A stretch of 47,233 nucleotides of DNA from Prorocentrum cordatum (lineage: Eukaryota; Sar; Dinophyceae; Prorocentrales; Prorocentraceae), in contig CAUYUJ010020584.1 in the NCBI GenBank assembly GCA_963575745.1, positions 12,501 to 59,733 on the forward strand, given 5' to 3'. Below, in pieces: positions 32,236 through 42,905 of the stretch. The position numbers were made by a program, and so were the translations under genes. How positions within the stretch are numbered: position 1 is the stretch's first letter; each line of letters opens with the position of its first letter. The notes beneath the pieces are model-generated. The model saw only the letters and a program-made list of their open reading frames with translations, was not told where the DNA came from and searched no databases.

Positions 32236-33332
32236 GGAGCAGGGAGAGGGAGAGGAGGCGGGGCGCGGTGCTGCGAATTGAAAACAAGGGCCCAGATCAC
32301 AGGAGGGCTGGTACATCAGAGCAGGTCGGAGGTGCGGGCCTGCCCTCACAGAGGGCGGAGGGCACATGGGATGTGAAGGAGCCGACCGCGTCCGAGAAAC
32401 CCCCTTGCCCTCTTAGACGGCCAGCACATTCCCTCCACAGCCAAAACTGGGAGTAAGAAGTCGCGATAAGGACGCAAGGGCGTTGGACGCCCGTGCCGAA
32501 GCTTTCTGGAGCGGGGCTGGCCACCGAAAGTGGCCGAGGATGGGGCGAAGGTGACCGAAGATGCAAACATGCAAGGGTACCCTTGGTAAGTCGATCATCC
32601 TTACTATCAGTGTTGGCTGTAGCCCCTCTTGAGCGCCAATCTCAATTCGCAACATGGCTGGCGAATGCAGGGATATTCGGTCAAGGCGGGAAGTCAGCGC
32701 AGAGAGACGCAGACAAGCAGGTTGTAGGGCAGAGCTGGCCGCAAATGGCGGCCTGCTGATAAATCTGCCGACCCGATCGGCCCGTGTGAGTCTGTTTTCC
32801 GTTTGAATCGTCGTCACCGTCGCCGCTCCCTCCCGTTCCCTGGACCCTCCTCCTCAAGCGATCCCGCCACACGGAGACCAGGCAACATCGCAAGCGACTC
32901 GAAGGAAAGCCGAATCCCTCTGACCCCTTCCCTGGCGGGGGATGGCAGCAGGGGGGGGGTCTCGGGGGGGGGGGGGGGCGGCGTCCTGGGGGTCGTGACC
33001 TCCCCACCCGCGGGGCCCCCCTGCGTCGACAAGGGGGACGGTGGTAGTCTCCCTGTGGATAGGGATAAAAGGGGAACTCGGGACCTCTTCCCTCCGCCTC
33101 CACCCTGTGGACAGAGGGGGCCACCATCCATGCCCTCCTCCTCCCAGACCCCCCCCCCACAGAGGCACCCTCCTTACTCGAATTTGCGGTTGCGGGGTGC
33201 TGGGTGTTTTCCTGCATGCCTCCCAGAGGCCTCAGATCTGCTCCGAGGAGGCTCCAAGTGGCCACGGAGCTCCCCAAGCAAACCCCCAACAGAACCCAAT
33301 AGGCTCCCAAGAGGGCTCTCGAGCGTCAGCGT

Positions 33333-33386
<54 letters not shown>

Positions 33387-33990
33387 CCCGTTTCTGAGTC
33401 CGCGGCACCAGCCGCAAGGCCTTCCAAACATTCGCGAAAACACACGACAACGCACTGCAATGCTTCAATCGGAATCCGACTGAAAAAAACCAAGAACTAA
33501 CAATATTGGGAAACCTCCGGTTCCCGTACGCCCATGCCTGCGCGGACACACGCGCATGGTAACAGGCGCATGACCACGGGCACGCCGCATGACCATGCCA
33601 TCGTGTGACTGAGGACAGGGAACAATTATTATAATTGTGCCCCGAAGTCTCGCGAACGCCCCCTCCCCCGCCCCTGTCCAGCGAGCACGGACACTTAGCC
33701 GACTTTGGCTAACAACTTGACGGCCAACTTTGTTTTGAAGGCGTGCGACGGCGCGCGTCTTCCCACACACCGCATGGCCTCATACCATCGCGCAGGCGCC
33801 CTACTCTCGTAGCGACTGTTCGAGCGGGCACGTTGGAACATGCCGCACCTTTGACAAATACAGAGCAACATCTGGGCGGTCGCTGTTGGTCACGCCCCAA
33901 ACTAAGTCTGCAAAACAATGAATATACGCAGGGACCCAAACATGTGCAAGTGGTAGTATCGCAAGGACGGCTGGACGAAACAAGAGAAGC
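32236..33990. other. GC-rich region with homopolymer and (GTC)n tracts
   Basis: No gene supported. Contains an uninterrupted run of 15 G (about 32964-32978) next to another G-run, CCCC-rich stretches (33000-33170), and (GTC)n/(GCC)n triplets (33322-33390). The open frames on both strands here are compositional. Confidence 0.5.
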
Positions 33991-33999
33991 TGAATATGG

Positions 34000-34345
34000 G
34001 GCCACGAAACGTGCAAAAGGTGTGCCGAAATGCTTGGGGGCGTATACGAGCCCTGCCACCGGGGCCTTCAGTGGAGCTCCGTATGAGACCACGAAACATG
34101 TGCGGAATGTGTGTCGAAGTAGGCCTGGGGGCGCATGCGGGCCCTGCCGCTGGGGCCTTCAATGGATTTCCCTGCGCGGCCACGATACGTGTCAGGGGTG
34201 TGCCGAAATGGGCATGGGGACGCCCCATGGGGCCTCCGGTGGCGTTCCCTATGAAAGCACAGAGCGTGTGAAATGTGCGCCGAATCGACTGCGGGTACGC
34301 CATGTGAAAATGGCGCTGGGGCCTTCGGTGGGGCTCCCACTCACT
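34000..34345 (+). repeat. 89-bp tandem repeat, array 2
   Basis: GGGGCCTTC-like landmark at 34061, 34152, 34229 and 34318 (spacings 91, 77, 89). Units share CCACGAAACRTGTG...GTGTGCCGAA with array 3, and GGGGCCTTCGGTGGAGCTCC with arrays 1 and 3. More diverged than array 1. Confidence 0.85.
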
Positions 34346-34454
34346 CACTCACAAGCCATACGCCGTCCGGCGCGTGGGCAGAGCCAGTCTCAAGCGACGA
34401 CGCGAAATGGAGGGTGAAACGCTGCGCCAGCTGAGTGGATCAAGAGGACGACGA

Positions 34455-34620
34455 CGACGAGGAGGAGGAGGAGGAGGAGAAACAGGAGGAGGAAAAGAAG
34501 GAGGACGGGGAGGAAGAGGAGAAGGAGGAGGAGGAGGAGAAAGAAGAGAAGGAGGGGGAGGGGGAAGAAAAGGAGGAGGAGGAGGAGGAGGAAGTGGAGG
34601 CGGCGGAGGCGGCGGCGGAT
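34455..34620. repeat. (GGA)n polypurine tract
   Basis: About 165 bp of GGA/GAA triplets, starting after a short (GAC)n. Confidence 0.93.
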
Positions 34621-34686
34621 CGACATCGGGTCGAAGGTCGAAGCTACGCAGCGACAAACGCATCGCGAGGAAAAAACCCGGCGACG

Positions 34687-34704
34687 AGCGATCTATAGAT
34701 CGCT
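34687..34704. repeat. 18-bp perfect palindrome
   Basis: AGCGATCTATAGATCGCT is identical to its reverse complement. It lies between a GGA tract and an A-rich stretch (A13 at about 34780). No function assigned. Confidence 0.85.
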
Positions 34705-35429
34705 GCACACAGCGATTTACGACAACGCCCACCCCCCAGGTGGGAGCCCCCGAATTGCCTTCGCTCGACCAAAGGCCCGAAAAAAAAAAAAATGACAAGC
34801 ACTCAAGGGCTCAAGCACGTGAGGAGGAAGACACAACAACAAAAACAAACAAACAACAAAAAAACATCCCAGGACCGCATCGGGCCCCGGGGCCTCACAG
34901 ACTGGCTCAGAACTTTGCGGCGTAAGCGACCAGCTCTTTGAAGGAGGGAGGCAGGCGAGGCGAGGGGAGGCTCGAACGAGGGGGGATCGGAGGAAGGAGA
35001 AGGTCCTGGCTGGCAGCAGCGACAGAGCGGCCCCCTCTGGGCGTCACCAGCGGTCCCCTCCTGCTCGACGAATCGTTCTCGAACGCTCCACCGCCCCTCG
35101 AGGTTGCGACATCCTTCCCAAGGGCCCCGCCGTCCTTCCACGAGACTGCGGAATCCTTCCCCGGGGATCCTGCGGACGAGAACGACTTGCCTAAACTCCG
35201 AGGGCCCAATGGAGCTAGAACAGGTACTTCATATCAGCTGCAGTGTCGAAGGTGTGGTGCCCTGCCTTCCCAAAGGTGCCGCATCCTCCATTGCTGGTCG
35301 CTCACGCACGACATCGGCACACGCGGTTGGCAAGCCACCCTCTTCATCCTGCTCCGCGTCGACTGGCATCGACGGGCGCGTCGCAGATCGAGCTCGTCAA
35401 GCGCCAACGGCAGCGCCCGCTCGTTGTGC

Positions 35430-35505
35430 GAGGAGGGGGAGGAGGAGGGGGATGGGGAGGAGGAGGAGGAGGAGGAGGCGGAGGAGGAGGAGGACCACGC
35501 GAGGG
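35430..35505. repeat. (GGA)n tract at the 3' end of the retrotransposon remnant
   Basis: Interrupted GGA triplets. In the minus-strand sense this is a (TCC)n run beginning about 70 bp after the last stop codon of the reverse-transcriptase remnant, where a microsatellite tail of a non-LTR element would lie. Confidence 0.7.
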
Positions 35506-35539
35506 GGGAGGAAAACAACCGCAAATTCGCAAGCAGATG

Positions 35540-37255
35540 CGCATGCGGGGCCCGCAAGCTACTCATCATGCTCGATGGCGCAGTCGCCGTTGTACTGGTC
35601 GACGATAACATAATCCATCAGCTTGCTGCGCGAATCGAAACAAACAAATTCCTTCCGGTACAGGAGCGAGGCCCAGTCATTGCGCGGGCGCCCTCTTCTC
35701 CTGCGCAACTGCTGTACAACGGGCAGCACTATCCCTGACTGAAACATCAAATCACGAAGAGAGTCATCATTGTCTCTTCTCCCCAGATTTCAAAACCAAA
35801 AAAGTTGGTGCCTGAGTAGTTGAGCGCTGTACGGCCTTGGCCAGCGGCGTCGAGGACAAACTTGCTCGAAACTCGCAAAACATAGGCAGGGGGACATACG
35901 CAATTCGCCTGAGGCACGTCGCTCGGAACTCATTCAATCGCCTTCGCTCTGATCTATTCAGCCACGCAGTGGCAAGAGAATACAGGACCTTGTTCGTTAC
36001 CATTGCTTGAAAGATTTGGAGCTTTCTGCGCTCGCTGATAAAAGTACGCTTCCAAGCCCGCTCAAACTTTGTGAACGCACCCGGGGCAACGCCGACGCGC
36101 CGTCCGAGCTCGCCACGGAGGAGACCAACCAGAATTGTACAAAGTGGCCTGCAAATATTTGCTAGGTGATCTTTTGACTCGATCCTCGCGCCAAATGGGG
36201 ACCTTATGTGCTGATGTGCATGAGCTGGAACTTGTCCAAATGCAGTTCCATGCCCACCTGGGCTCCGGCGGCGGCGATTTCATTCAGCAGATGCTGTAAG
36301 TGTACTACAGGTTCTCCTATCAGCGTAACACCAGCGTACACAAGGAGGGACACATTGCCCGCCTCGAACTCTTCTCTGGTCGCGTTGTCCAAATGGCACA
36401 TGCCATTCTCAACATCCACCAGCATGACCACGACGAAAATATGACGAGAGTGGACAGCACTGCAAAATTCCCAAACACCTGTTGTTTTTTCTTGAGATTG
36501 GCGTCCATGGTCGGCAACGTAGAACCTCTGGTGTTTGTAGATATTGCCGATGATGGATATCATCCTCCCAAACTCCGACTGTCCGAAGAGCTTCGCTCAG
36601 CGCGTCCACGTTGACGTAGTCGGGAAAGCCAACTTCCAATCGTGACCGACAACGTGTATGGCATCTGTCGCCCCTCTCCCACGCCGGAAGCCGAACTGCG
36701 TTCGAGTCAGGCGATCGTTGGCGCCGGCAGCCTGAAGTCGCCCCAACAAGAGACTCGCGAATAGTTTGCATGCAACGCAAACCCGGCTGATCGGCCGATG
36801 ATTGTCACATTGGTCAACAGCCCCGTTGCGTTTGTAGATCGTGCTGATGGCCGCCATTGTGTGGGAATCTCTTCTGACTCCAAGAACACGTTGAATGAAA
36901 TTGTAAAGCATTCGAATCCACCTGGTCTTTGAAAGAGCTTCCCAGTACTCCGCTGGGCCCTCATCTGGCCCTGAACCTTTGTTCCATTTCAATGTCGCGA
37001 CGACTGTACCTACTTCATTTGTGAGAGCCTCGGATACAGGCAATTCCGGGCCCAGCGGGGCGATGTCCAAAACCTCGGCAAAGCGAACTTTCCATTGCAC
37101 TTGCTCCAGGAAGATCGCCATGGCGTCAGCGCGCTCCTCGCTGTCAACAAGTCTCCCATCCAAGCTGCGTAATCTTCATTGACGACGCGGCTTCGAGCGA
37201 CAATATTTCCGAATTGCCCACCAGCTTCCGCTTGCAGTGTGGTCGTCGAGCCATG
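35540..37255 (-). pseudogene. non-LTR retrotransposon (LINE) reverse transcriptase, multiply frameshifted
   Basis: Minus strand, from about 37255 down. Seen in order: NIVARSRVVNEDYAAWMGDL (near 37200); after a frame change, WNKGSGPDEGPAEYWEAL, TIYKRNGAVDQCDNHRPIS and FGFRRGRGATDA (37163-36660), matching the fingers/palm of LINE reverse transcriptases. Motif A is broken by a frame change after DWKLAF (near 36630). Motif B reads QCCPLSS in one frame (near 36455). Motif C reads VYAGV where YADD is expected (codons 36327-36338), so both metal-binding Asp are lost. The thumb and C-terminal region follow (GAFTKFERAWKRTFISERRK, QIFQAMVTNKVLYSLATAWL), then RRRGRPRNDWASLLYRKEF near 35700. No endonuclease domain is visible upstream, so the copy is probably 5'-truncated. 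It cannot be active. Confidence 0.85.
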
Positions 37256-37289
37256 TTGTTTTCTCGAAATGTGTGAGGGGGGCCAAATC

Positions 37290-37645
37290 ACGTACGGGTG
37301 CACCGCTGGGGCCTTCGGTGGAGCTCCAAATGAGACCACGAAATCTGTGAGGGGTGTGCCGAATCGGGTGCGGGTACATCATGCTGTCCCTGCCGCTGGG
37401 GCTTTCTGAGGGGTCCCCTTTATGGAGTCACGAAACGTGTGAAAATTGTGCCAGATCTGGTGCGGGTGCACCATACGGACTCTGTCGCTGGGGCCTTCGG
37501 TAAAGCTCCGAAGCGGACAACGAATCGTGTGAAGGGTGTGCCAGATCGGGTCCGGGTACGCCATGCGGACCCTGCCGCTCGGGCCTTCGGGCGTCGGGAG
37601 AGCTCCCAATGGAGTCTCGAAGCGTGTGAGGGGTGTACCGAATAA
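37290..37645 (+). repeat. 89-bp tandem repeat, array 3
   Basis: Four units with GGGGCCTTCGG-like landmarks near 37308, 37397, 37487 and 37583 and shared GTGTGCCGAATCGGGTGCGG / GTGTGCCAGATCTGGTGCGG. It begins about 30 bp from the 5' edge of the retrotransposon remnant. Confidence 0.87.
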
Positions 37646-37673
37646 CATGTGAATTGCGTTGTGGTTATGCTGA

Positions 37674-37676
37674 TGG

Positions 37677-37729
<53 letters not shown>

Positions 37730-38335
37730 GTGGTGATGGTGATGGTGATGGTGATGGTGATGGTGATGGTGATGGTGATGGTGATGGTGATGGTGATGAT
37801 GATGATGGTGATGGAGATGGTGATGGTGATGACGGTGATGACTGTGAGAACGGTGATAACGGTGATAATGACGATGCTGCTAGTGCTGACGACGCCGGCG
37901 ACGACGCCGACGTCGACGCCGACGACGCCGACGCCGACGCCAACGCCGACGACCACGACGACGATGATGATGATGATGAGGAGGAGAATGGTGACGGTGT
38001 TGATGATGTTGGCATTGTTGGTGATGGTGTTGCTAGTGGTGGTGATTGTGCTGGTTGTGATTATGTCGATCACGATGCTACTGACTGGTTACATGGTGCT
38101 GACGGTGATGATAGTAGTGATTATGATTATGATCACTATGGTGGGTACTGGTGGTGATTATGATGGTGATGATGATCAGCATGATGATAACGATGATGCT
38201 GACGATGATGACGGTAGTGATGGTGATGGTGATGATGATGATGATGATCGTGATGCTGGTGGTGGTGATGAAGATGATGACGATGATTGTGATGATGATG
38301 ACGATGATGATGATGTGATGGTAGTGAGGACATGC
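37674..38335. repeat. (GAT)n microsatellite region
   Basis: GAT triplets with GGT interruptions (a clean GATGGT hexamer block at about 37730-37800) and a GACGCC block near 37890-37960. Poly-Asp, poly-Met and Ile/Thr frames are artefacts. Confidence 0.96.
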
Positions 38336-38635
38336 GGAGGGCAAAGGTAGAAATTGGAGGAGGGGGAGGACGAAGGAGGACGCGAAATGCTGTCTCATCA
38401 CAGCGAGGACCCAACACCACAGGATGATAGGAAAAAACTGTCGCACCACCCATTAGGGCCTGTCTTTTGACATGGAGAAGCGGAGCATGGGCTTGATTGA
38501 TTTGCGTGGCATTGCGAAGCAGTGTCGTGCAGAGCACTGTATTTGCATTGCCTTGCATTGCATCCCGTTGCTTGATGTTCCTTGTGTTGCGTTGGGCTGT
38601 TTCTGCCTGCCCTCCTCCAATGAGGCCCCCTCCTT

Positions 38636-38722
38636 CTGCTCCTCCTCCTCCTCCTCCTCCTCCTCCTCCGCTTCCTTCTTCTCCTCCTCCTCCTCCTCCT
38701 CCTCCTCCTCCTCCTCCTCCTG
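38636..38722. repeat. (CCT)n tract
   Basis: Polypyrimidine triplet repeat, continuing in degraded form to about 38810. Confidence 0.92.
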
Positions 38723-38929
38723 CCCATGCCCCATCCCATCCTCCCTTCTGGCTCCCCATCCTCCCCCTCCGACCCCTCCTCCTCCCCTTTCCCCTCCTCC
38801 TCCGAAGACGGCGTCGATGGCGGCGATGGCGACGGCGACGGCGGCGGCGACACGGTGACAACGACTGCGGCGACGAAGACGGCAGCGACGACGACAAGAA
38901 AACCAGCGGGATAGCGCCTGGCGTCCAGG

Positions 38930-40400
38930 GGGCCCGGGTTGCCCGCTGGTAGAGCGTTGGCCTTCCCCTGAAGCCATTGCAGCGGTGCCAGGCGAAGAAG
39001 GGGGGGCAGGGCGGCTAGGGAGAGCTGGACGAAGTGAGGCTAGTATACAAAAAAGAAACAACACATCGCTTCCTCTTCTTCTTCTTCCTCCTCATCATCC
39101 ACCTTTCTCGTCTACGAACAACGTCTCGTCGCACCCCCAGACGCGTGGGTAGAGCGGCCGGGCGTTTCGCCTGAAACTTCCGCGCCGCATAGGAGCCCGA
39201 GGCTTGCAAATTCAGAAAATTGTGCAAATTCCGTGCACATTCGCGTCTAAACCTCCCAACGTTTCAAGGAAAGCAGGGCAGGTGGCTTTCAAAACGCGGC
39301 TCTCGCTAAAAAACGCAAGTCCGTCTTCAAAGCTGCCGACTGTTGCAGGGATGGAGGACGCATACTGTTCGAAATGGGGTGTTCGCATGAGACTGCTTCG
39401 TCACGCGTGACCAGAAGTCAATGTTGCGACCTACTGACAACGTATAACCAAAAAACATGAAACCGAGCAACAGTTATACAGATGGAGGACCATTCCTTTT
39501 CAATATGGTGTATCACTGGACACTCCGAGAACTAGAACCACGCGCGAGCGCCCAGATTCCAGCGCCTAGTCCAGGGGAACGCGCGTCGCAGCTTGCCATT
39601 GAAGGGCGCTTCTGGAGGTATTCGCGGCTACACAAAAAGGTTTTTACCGTCCTTCGCCGCCTCATCGTCCCACAGCCTTCTGCTCTGGGGCAGTGGTGCG
39701 GCGCGTGCATGCTGTAGCTGCCCACCCCACAACCTGGTCGGGAAGAGCGATGGGGGGAGGGGACAACCAGCAAAACAAAACGCAACTGACTGATTTGACT
39801 CAGCACATACATATCGACGCGCTATTCCCGAATAGCTCCGGCTAATACCGCCCCCATCCATCCGCGTATCCTTCCCAGCCAGCTTCATTCGTGCCCCACT
39901 CCATCGGATGCTGGTGTTTGGACCGCCCAGAGTGACGCCACTGATGCCGTGGTAATTGCTGCTGGTACTGCGCTATGGCTAAAGCGGAGCGGGAGCCTCC
40001 TGGAGTATGCTGGAGCTTTCCTACGCGGCTTCGCCTTACTTGGACCGTCTCTGGGCCGACAGGGAACATCTCGAGACCCTCGGAGCCCCCTCTCCGATTG
40101 TCTCAGGGGTCATCTTGGCACGGCGAAGCTCTCGTGGGATTGTCATGTGACTTTCCTGGGCCCCTATTCTGGCTGAATCGCGTGAGCACTTCTTTGGTGG
40201 GCACAGCCTCCGGAATCATCAGGCTTTGGACCACCGGCGCGAAACACATCCTCAAGGAGCCGCCCCGTGGGCGCAGCTTTGCCGCTCATGCCTCCGACGG
40301 CCAGGCCAGAGAGGAGGGCCCCTCCCTCGCACACCAGTCAGCCTCATCGAGCTCTGTCGCCGACTACCACTAATGTCGGGCGCACGCTGACACGGGTGAG
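38930..40400. other. unique-looking region without a supported gene
   Basis: Low in simple repeats. Short open frames (for example 39457-39717 plus, 39975-40373 plus) have no recognisable domain, and the opposite strand is also open. A tRNA-like fragment near 38920-39000 is treated under rejected items. Confidence 0.4.
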
Positions 40401-40402
40401 GG

Positions 40403-40585
40403 GTCTGATGGGTCTGTTTTCCACCACCACCACCATAAGTTGGAGTGGCAGGGGGTCCTCCTCCTCCTCCTCCTCCTCCTCCTCCTCCTCCTCCTCCTCC
40501 TCCTCCTCCTCCTCCTCTCCTCGTCCTCCACCTCCTTCCCCCCTCCAACTTATGGTGGTGGTGGTGGAAAACAGGCCCATCAGGG
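40403..40585. mobile_element. foldback element: inverted arms around a (CCT)n core
   Basis: Left arm 40403-40447 and right arm 40542-40585 are near-perfect inverted copies. The left reads CTGATGGGTCTGTTTTCCAC and then CACCACCACCATAAGTTGGAG. The reverse complement of the right gives the same text with GGGCCTG for GGGTCTG. The centre is (CCT)n (about 40456-40530). Both strands encode the same LMGLFSTTTTISW peptide because of the symmetry, not because of a gene. No target-site duplication was identified. It resembles a miniature inverted-repeat or foldback element, or the result of a palindromic rearrangement. Confidence 0.65.
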
Positions 40586-40821
40586 TCCGTGGATATTTGG
40601 CGCATGGGCGCCAGTGCACGGACCGGGGGCCGTGGCTCCTGCAACGTGGCGCCAGTGCCGCCCGAGTTGGCAACGGAGCGCGCCGACTTCGTGGAGAACG
40701 GGGCCCGTCTCGGACCCACGCGCCTTGATCCATGTCTGCGCTTCCCCGATCGTGGCAGCAGGCTGGCCCAAATCTCCTCTCCCTCCTCTCTCCCCTCGCC
40801 GCGCCCCCCCGTGGGGAAACC

Positions 40822-40961
40822 GGTACCGATACCGCTGCTCCCCGGACCTCACCTGGCGTGCGTTCTGACCAAAATTTCGAGGCAAATCTAGTGGTGGCGG
40901 CGAGGGCCTCCCAGGAGACCCCAGAAGATGAAAAAACTGGGAAGTGTAGCGGTATGGGTAC
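40822..40961. mobile_element. 140-bp element with GGTAC terminal inverted repeats, copy 1
   Basis: The left end GGTACCGATACCGCT and the reverse complement of the right end (about GGTACCCATACCGCT, allowing one base at the tip) agree at 14 of 15 positions. The interior contains GCGTTCTGACCAAAATTTCG and GGCCTCCCAGGAGACCCC. Homologous to 42906-43043, and the flanking GGGGAAACC is also shared on the left. No transposase, so a non-autonomous element is the simplest reading. Confidence 0.6.
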
Positions 40962-41087
40962 AGTAGGGGGTCGACCACACAGAACCCTCCACAAGAAACC
41001 CAATCCCAAGACCCCAGGACGTCCACTGATTTGGGGTGTGGAAGCGCCACGCTTTCAATTGCAAAACCATTGAAACCCAAGAAACCC

Positions 41088-41276
41088 AGGGCACCGTGGA
41101 GGCAAGCAGGGTGTTTCTTGGCATGGGCTTCCAGTGTACAAGTGCAAAGAGAGGGAGGTGCACGTGGGAGGAGGAACTAGGAGGAGGAAAAGGAGGAGGA
41201 GGGGGAGGAGGAGCAGGAGGAAGAGGAGGAGGGGGAGGAGGAGGCAAGCAGGGTGTTTCTTGGCATGGGTTTCCTC
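41088..41276. repeat. direct repeats flanking a GGA tract
   Basis: GCAAGCAGGGTGTTTCTTGG followed by CATGGG occurs at about 41102 and again at about 41243, either side of a GGA-rich stretch (41165-41240). Possibly a duplication made by repeat slippage, or a target-site-like duplication. Confidence 0.7.
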
Positions 41277-41425
41277 TGTACTCTTCCTTCGTTGGCCCCG
41301 CCCCACGCAGAGGTCATCAGGCTCCCGTACGTGATCTCGTGGTCGTGGCGGAACACGTCCAGGCGCAGCTGGGGCACAAACTTCAGGAGCCACCACACCT
41401 TCGCCTCGGCGGGGCAGCTCGGGAG
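41270..41425 (-). CDS. possible exon fragment with weak PPR-like text
   Basis: The minus-strand reading contains AEAKVWWLLKFVPQLRLDVF and then RHDHEITYGSLMTSAWGGAN. The ITYGSLM pattern after a helical stretch recalls pentatricopeptide repeats, which are abundant in dinoflagellates. At about 50 residues it is too short to be sure, and no flanking exon was found. Confidence 0.25.
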
Positions 41426-41446
41426 CCGAGGGCAAGGACGAGGAGG

Positions 41447-41640
41447 GGGGAGGGAGGATGAGGAGGAGGGGGAGGAGGAGGAGGAGGAGGAGGAGGAGGA
41501 GGAGGAGGAGGAGGAGGAGGAGGAGGGGAAGGAGGAGGAGGAGGAGGAGGAGGAGGAGGAGGAGGAGGAGGAGGAGGGGGAGTAGGAGGACGAGGAGGAG
41601 GAGGAGAAGGAGGGGGAGGAGATCGGGAGGAGGAGGAAAA
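41447..41640. repeat. (GGA)n polypurine tract
   Basis: About 190 bp of GGA triplets, nearly pure between 41480 and 41580. Confidence 0.95.
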
Positions 41641-41959
41641 GCAGGAGGACCAGTGCAAACACATGAGTCAGCAAAAATGCTGGAATAACCAAATATTCAT
41701 TTCCACCGAATGAACTGCCTCGTTGGAAGACAATCGTTTGAAGACCCTGGAGCATGCAAGAACAACATTCTGGACTCCAACGACACGGATCAACCTGACT
41801 GTTCCGTCTTAGCGATCCTGAATCGCACCAGAACGCCATTCCTGGGACTTCAACACCGCGAATCAGCGTAAATGTTGCACCCTCATAACCCTGAATAAGT
41901 CCAAAACTCTATTTCCGGCACGTTGACCACGAGAAAACATGAAACTGTTGCATGGTTGA

Positions 41960-42125
41960 CAAAGAATGCGCGCGGCGCTAAAGCGAGAGCCACGTGTTGA
42001 AAAAGAACCGCCCTCAGTCCGTGCAACTCTTGAACTTTTACAGTGAATGTGTGCGGCGCTAAGGCCAGAGCCACATTTTGAAAACGACCCGCCCTCCACT
42101 CTTGCCGGTGTGTAAGCTTCAGGGT
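41960..42125 (+). repeat. 81-bp repeat, two copies
   Basis: GAATGCGCGCGGCGCTAA at 41964 and GAATGTGTGCGGCGCTAA at 42045. Both are followed by AGAGCCACRTKTTGAAAA and CCGCCCTC. Two diverged tandem copies. Confidence 0.75.
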
Positions 42126-42219
42126 CATATATGGCGAGGACCCCTCAGGCGAAACGCCCTGTCCGCCCTGTCGAACAGCCTCGGCGTGCGACAAGGAGAA
42201 GTTATTATAAGGAAAAGGA

Positions 42220-42715
42220 ATGGAGGAGGAGGAGAAGGAGGAGGAGGAGAAGGAGGAGAAAGAGGAGGAGGAGGAGGAGGAGGAGGAGGAGGAGGAGGAG
42301 GAGGAGGAGGAGGAGAAGAAGGAGGAGGAGAAAGAGGAGGAGGAGGAGGAGGAGGAGGAGGAGGAGGAGGAGGAGGAGAGGAAAAGGGAGGAGGAAAGGG
42401 CTGAGGAAAGGGAGGAGGAGGAGGAGGAGGAGGAGGAGGAGTTGGGGGGAGGAGGAGGAGGAGGAGGAGGAGGAGGAGGAGGAGGAGGAGGAGGAGGAGG
42501 ACGAGGACGAGGAGGAGAAGGAGGAGGAGAAGGAGGAGGAGAAAGAGGAGGAAAGAGGAGGAGGAGGGAAGAGGGAGGAGGAGGAGGAGGAGGAGGAGGA
42601 GGAGGAGGAGGAGGAGGAGGAGAGGGAAGGGGAGGAGGAGGAGGAGGAGAGGGAAAGGGAGGAGGAAAGGGTTGAGGAAAGGGAGGAGGAGGAGGAGGAG
42701 GAAGAGGAGGGCGAG
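42220..42715. repeat. long (GGA)n polypurine tract
   Basis: About 500 bp of GGA/GAA triplets, including repeated AGGGAGGAGGAAAGGG words. It accounts for the very long minus-strand frame crossing it. Confidence 0.96.
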
Positions 42716-42905
42716 AGAGGGCTCGCTAAGGGTTCGCCCGGACGGTCGAGGCAGCGCGCGGGCTGCCTGACCACGGCGGCGCGGCCCCGCGCGGCGCGGT
42801 CGCGCGCGGCGTGGGCCCCCTCCACGCCACTGCACCCTCCGCTGCAGCACATTCCCAGTTCTGCGGGCACTCAGCTGGAGTCGTCGCTGGCTAGGGAAAC
42901 CAAAA

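Noticed and set aside
38918-39000. tRNA gene candidate
   Set aside because: GCTGGTAGAGCG resembles a D-arm/A-box, and CGCCTGGC can pair with GCCAGGCG about 70 bp away. The anticodon arm does not fold correctly and there is no GTTCGA T-arm.
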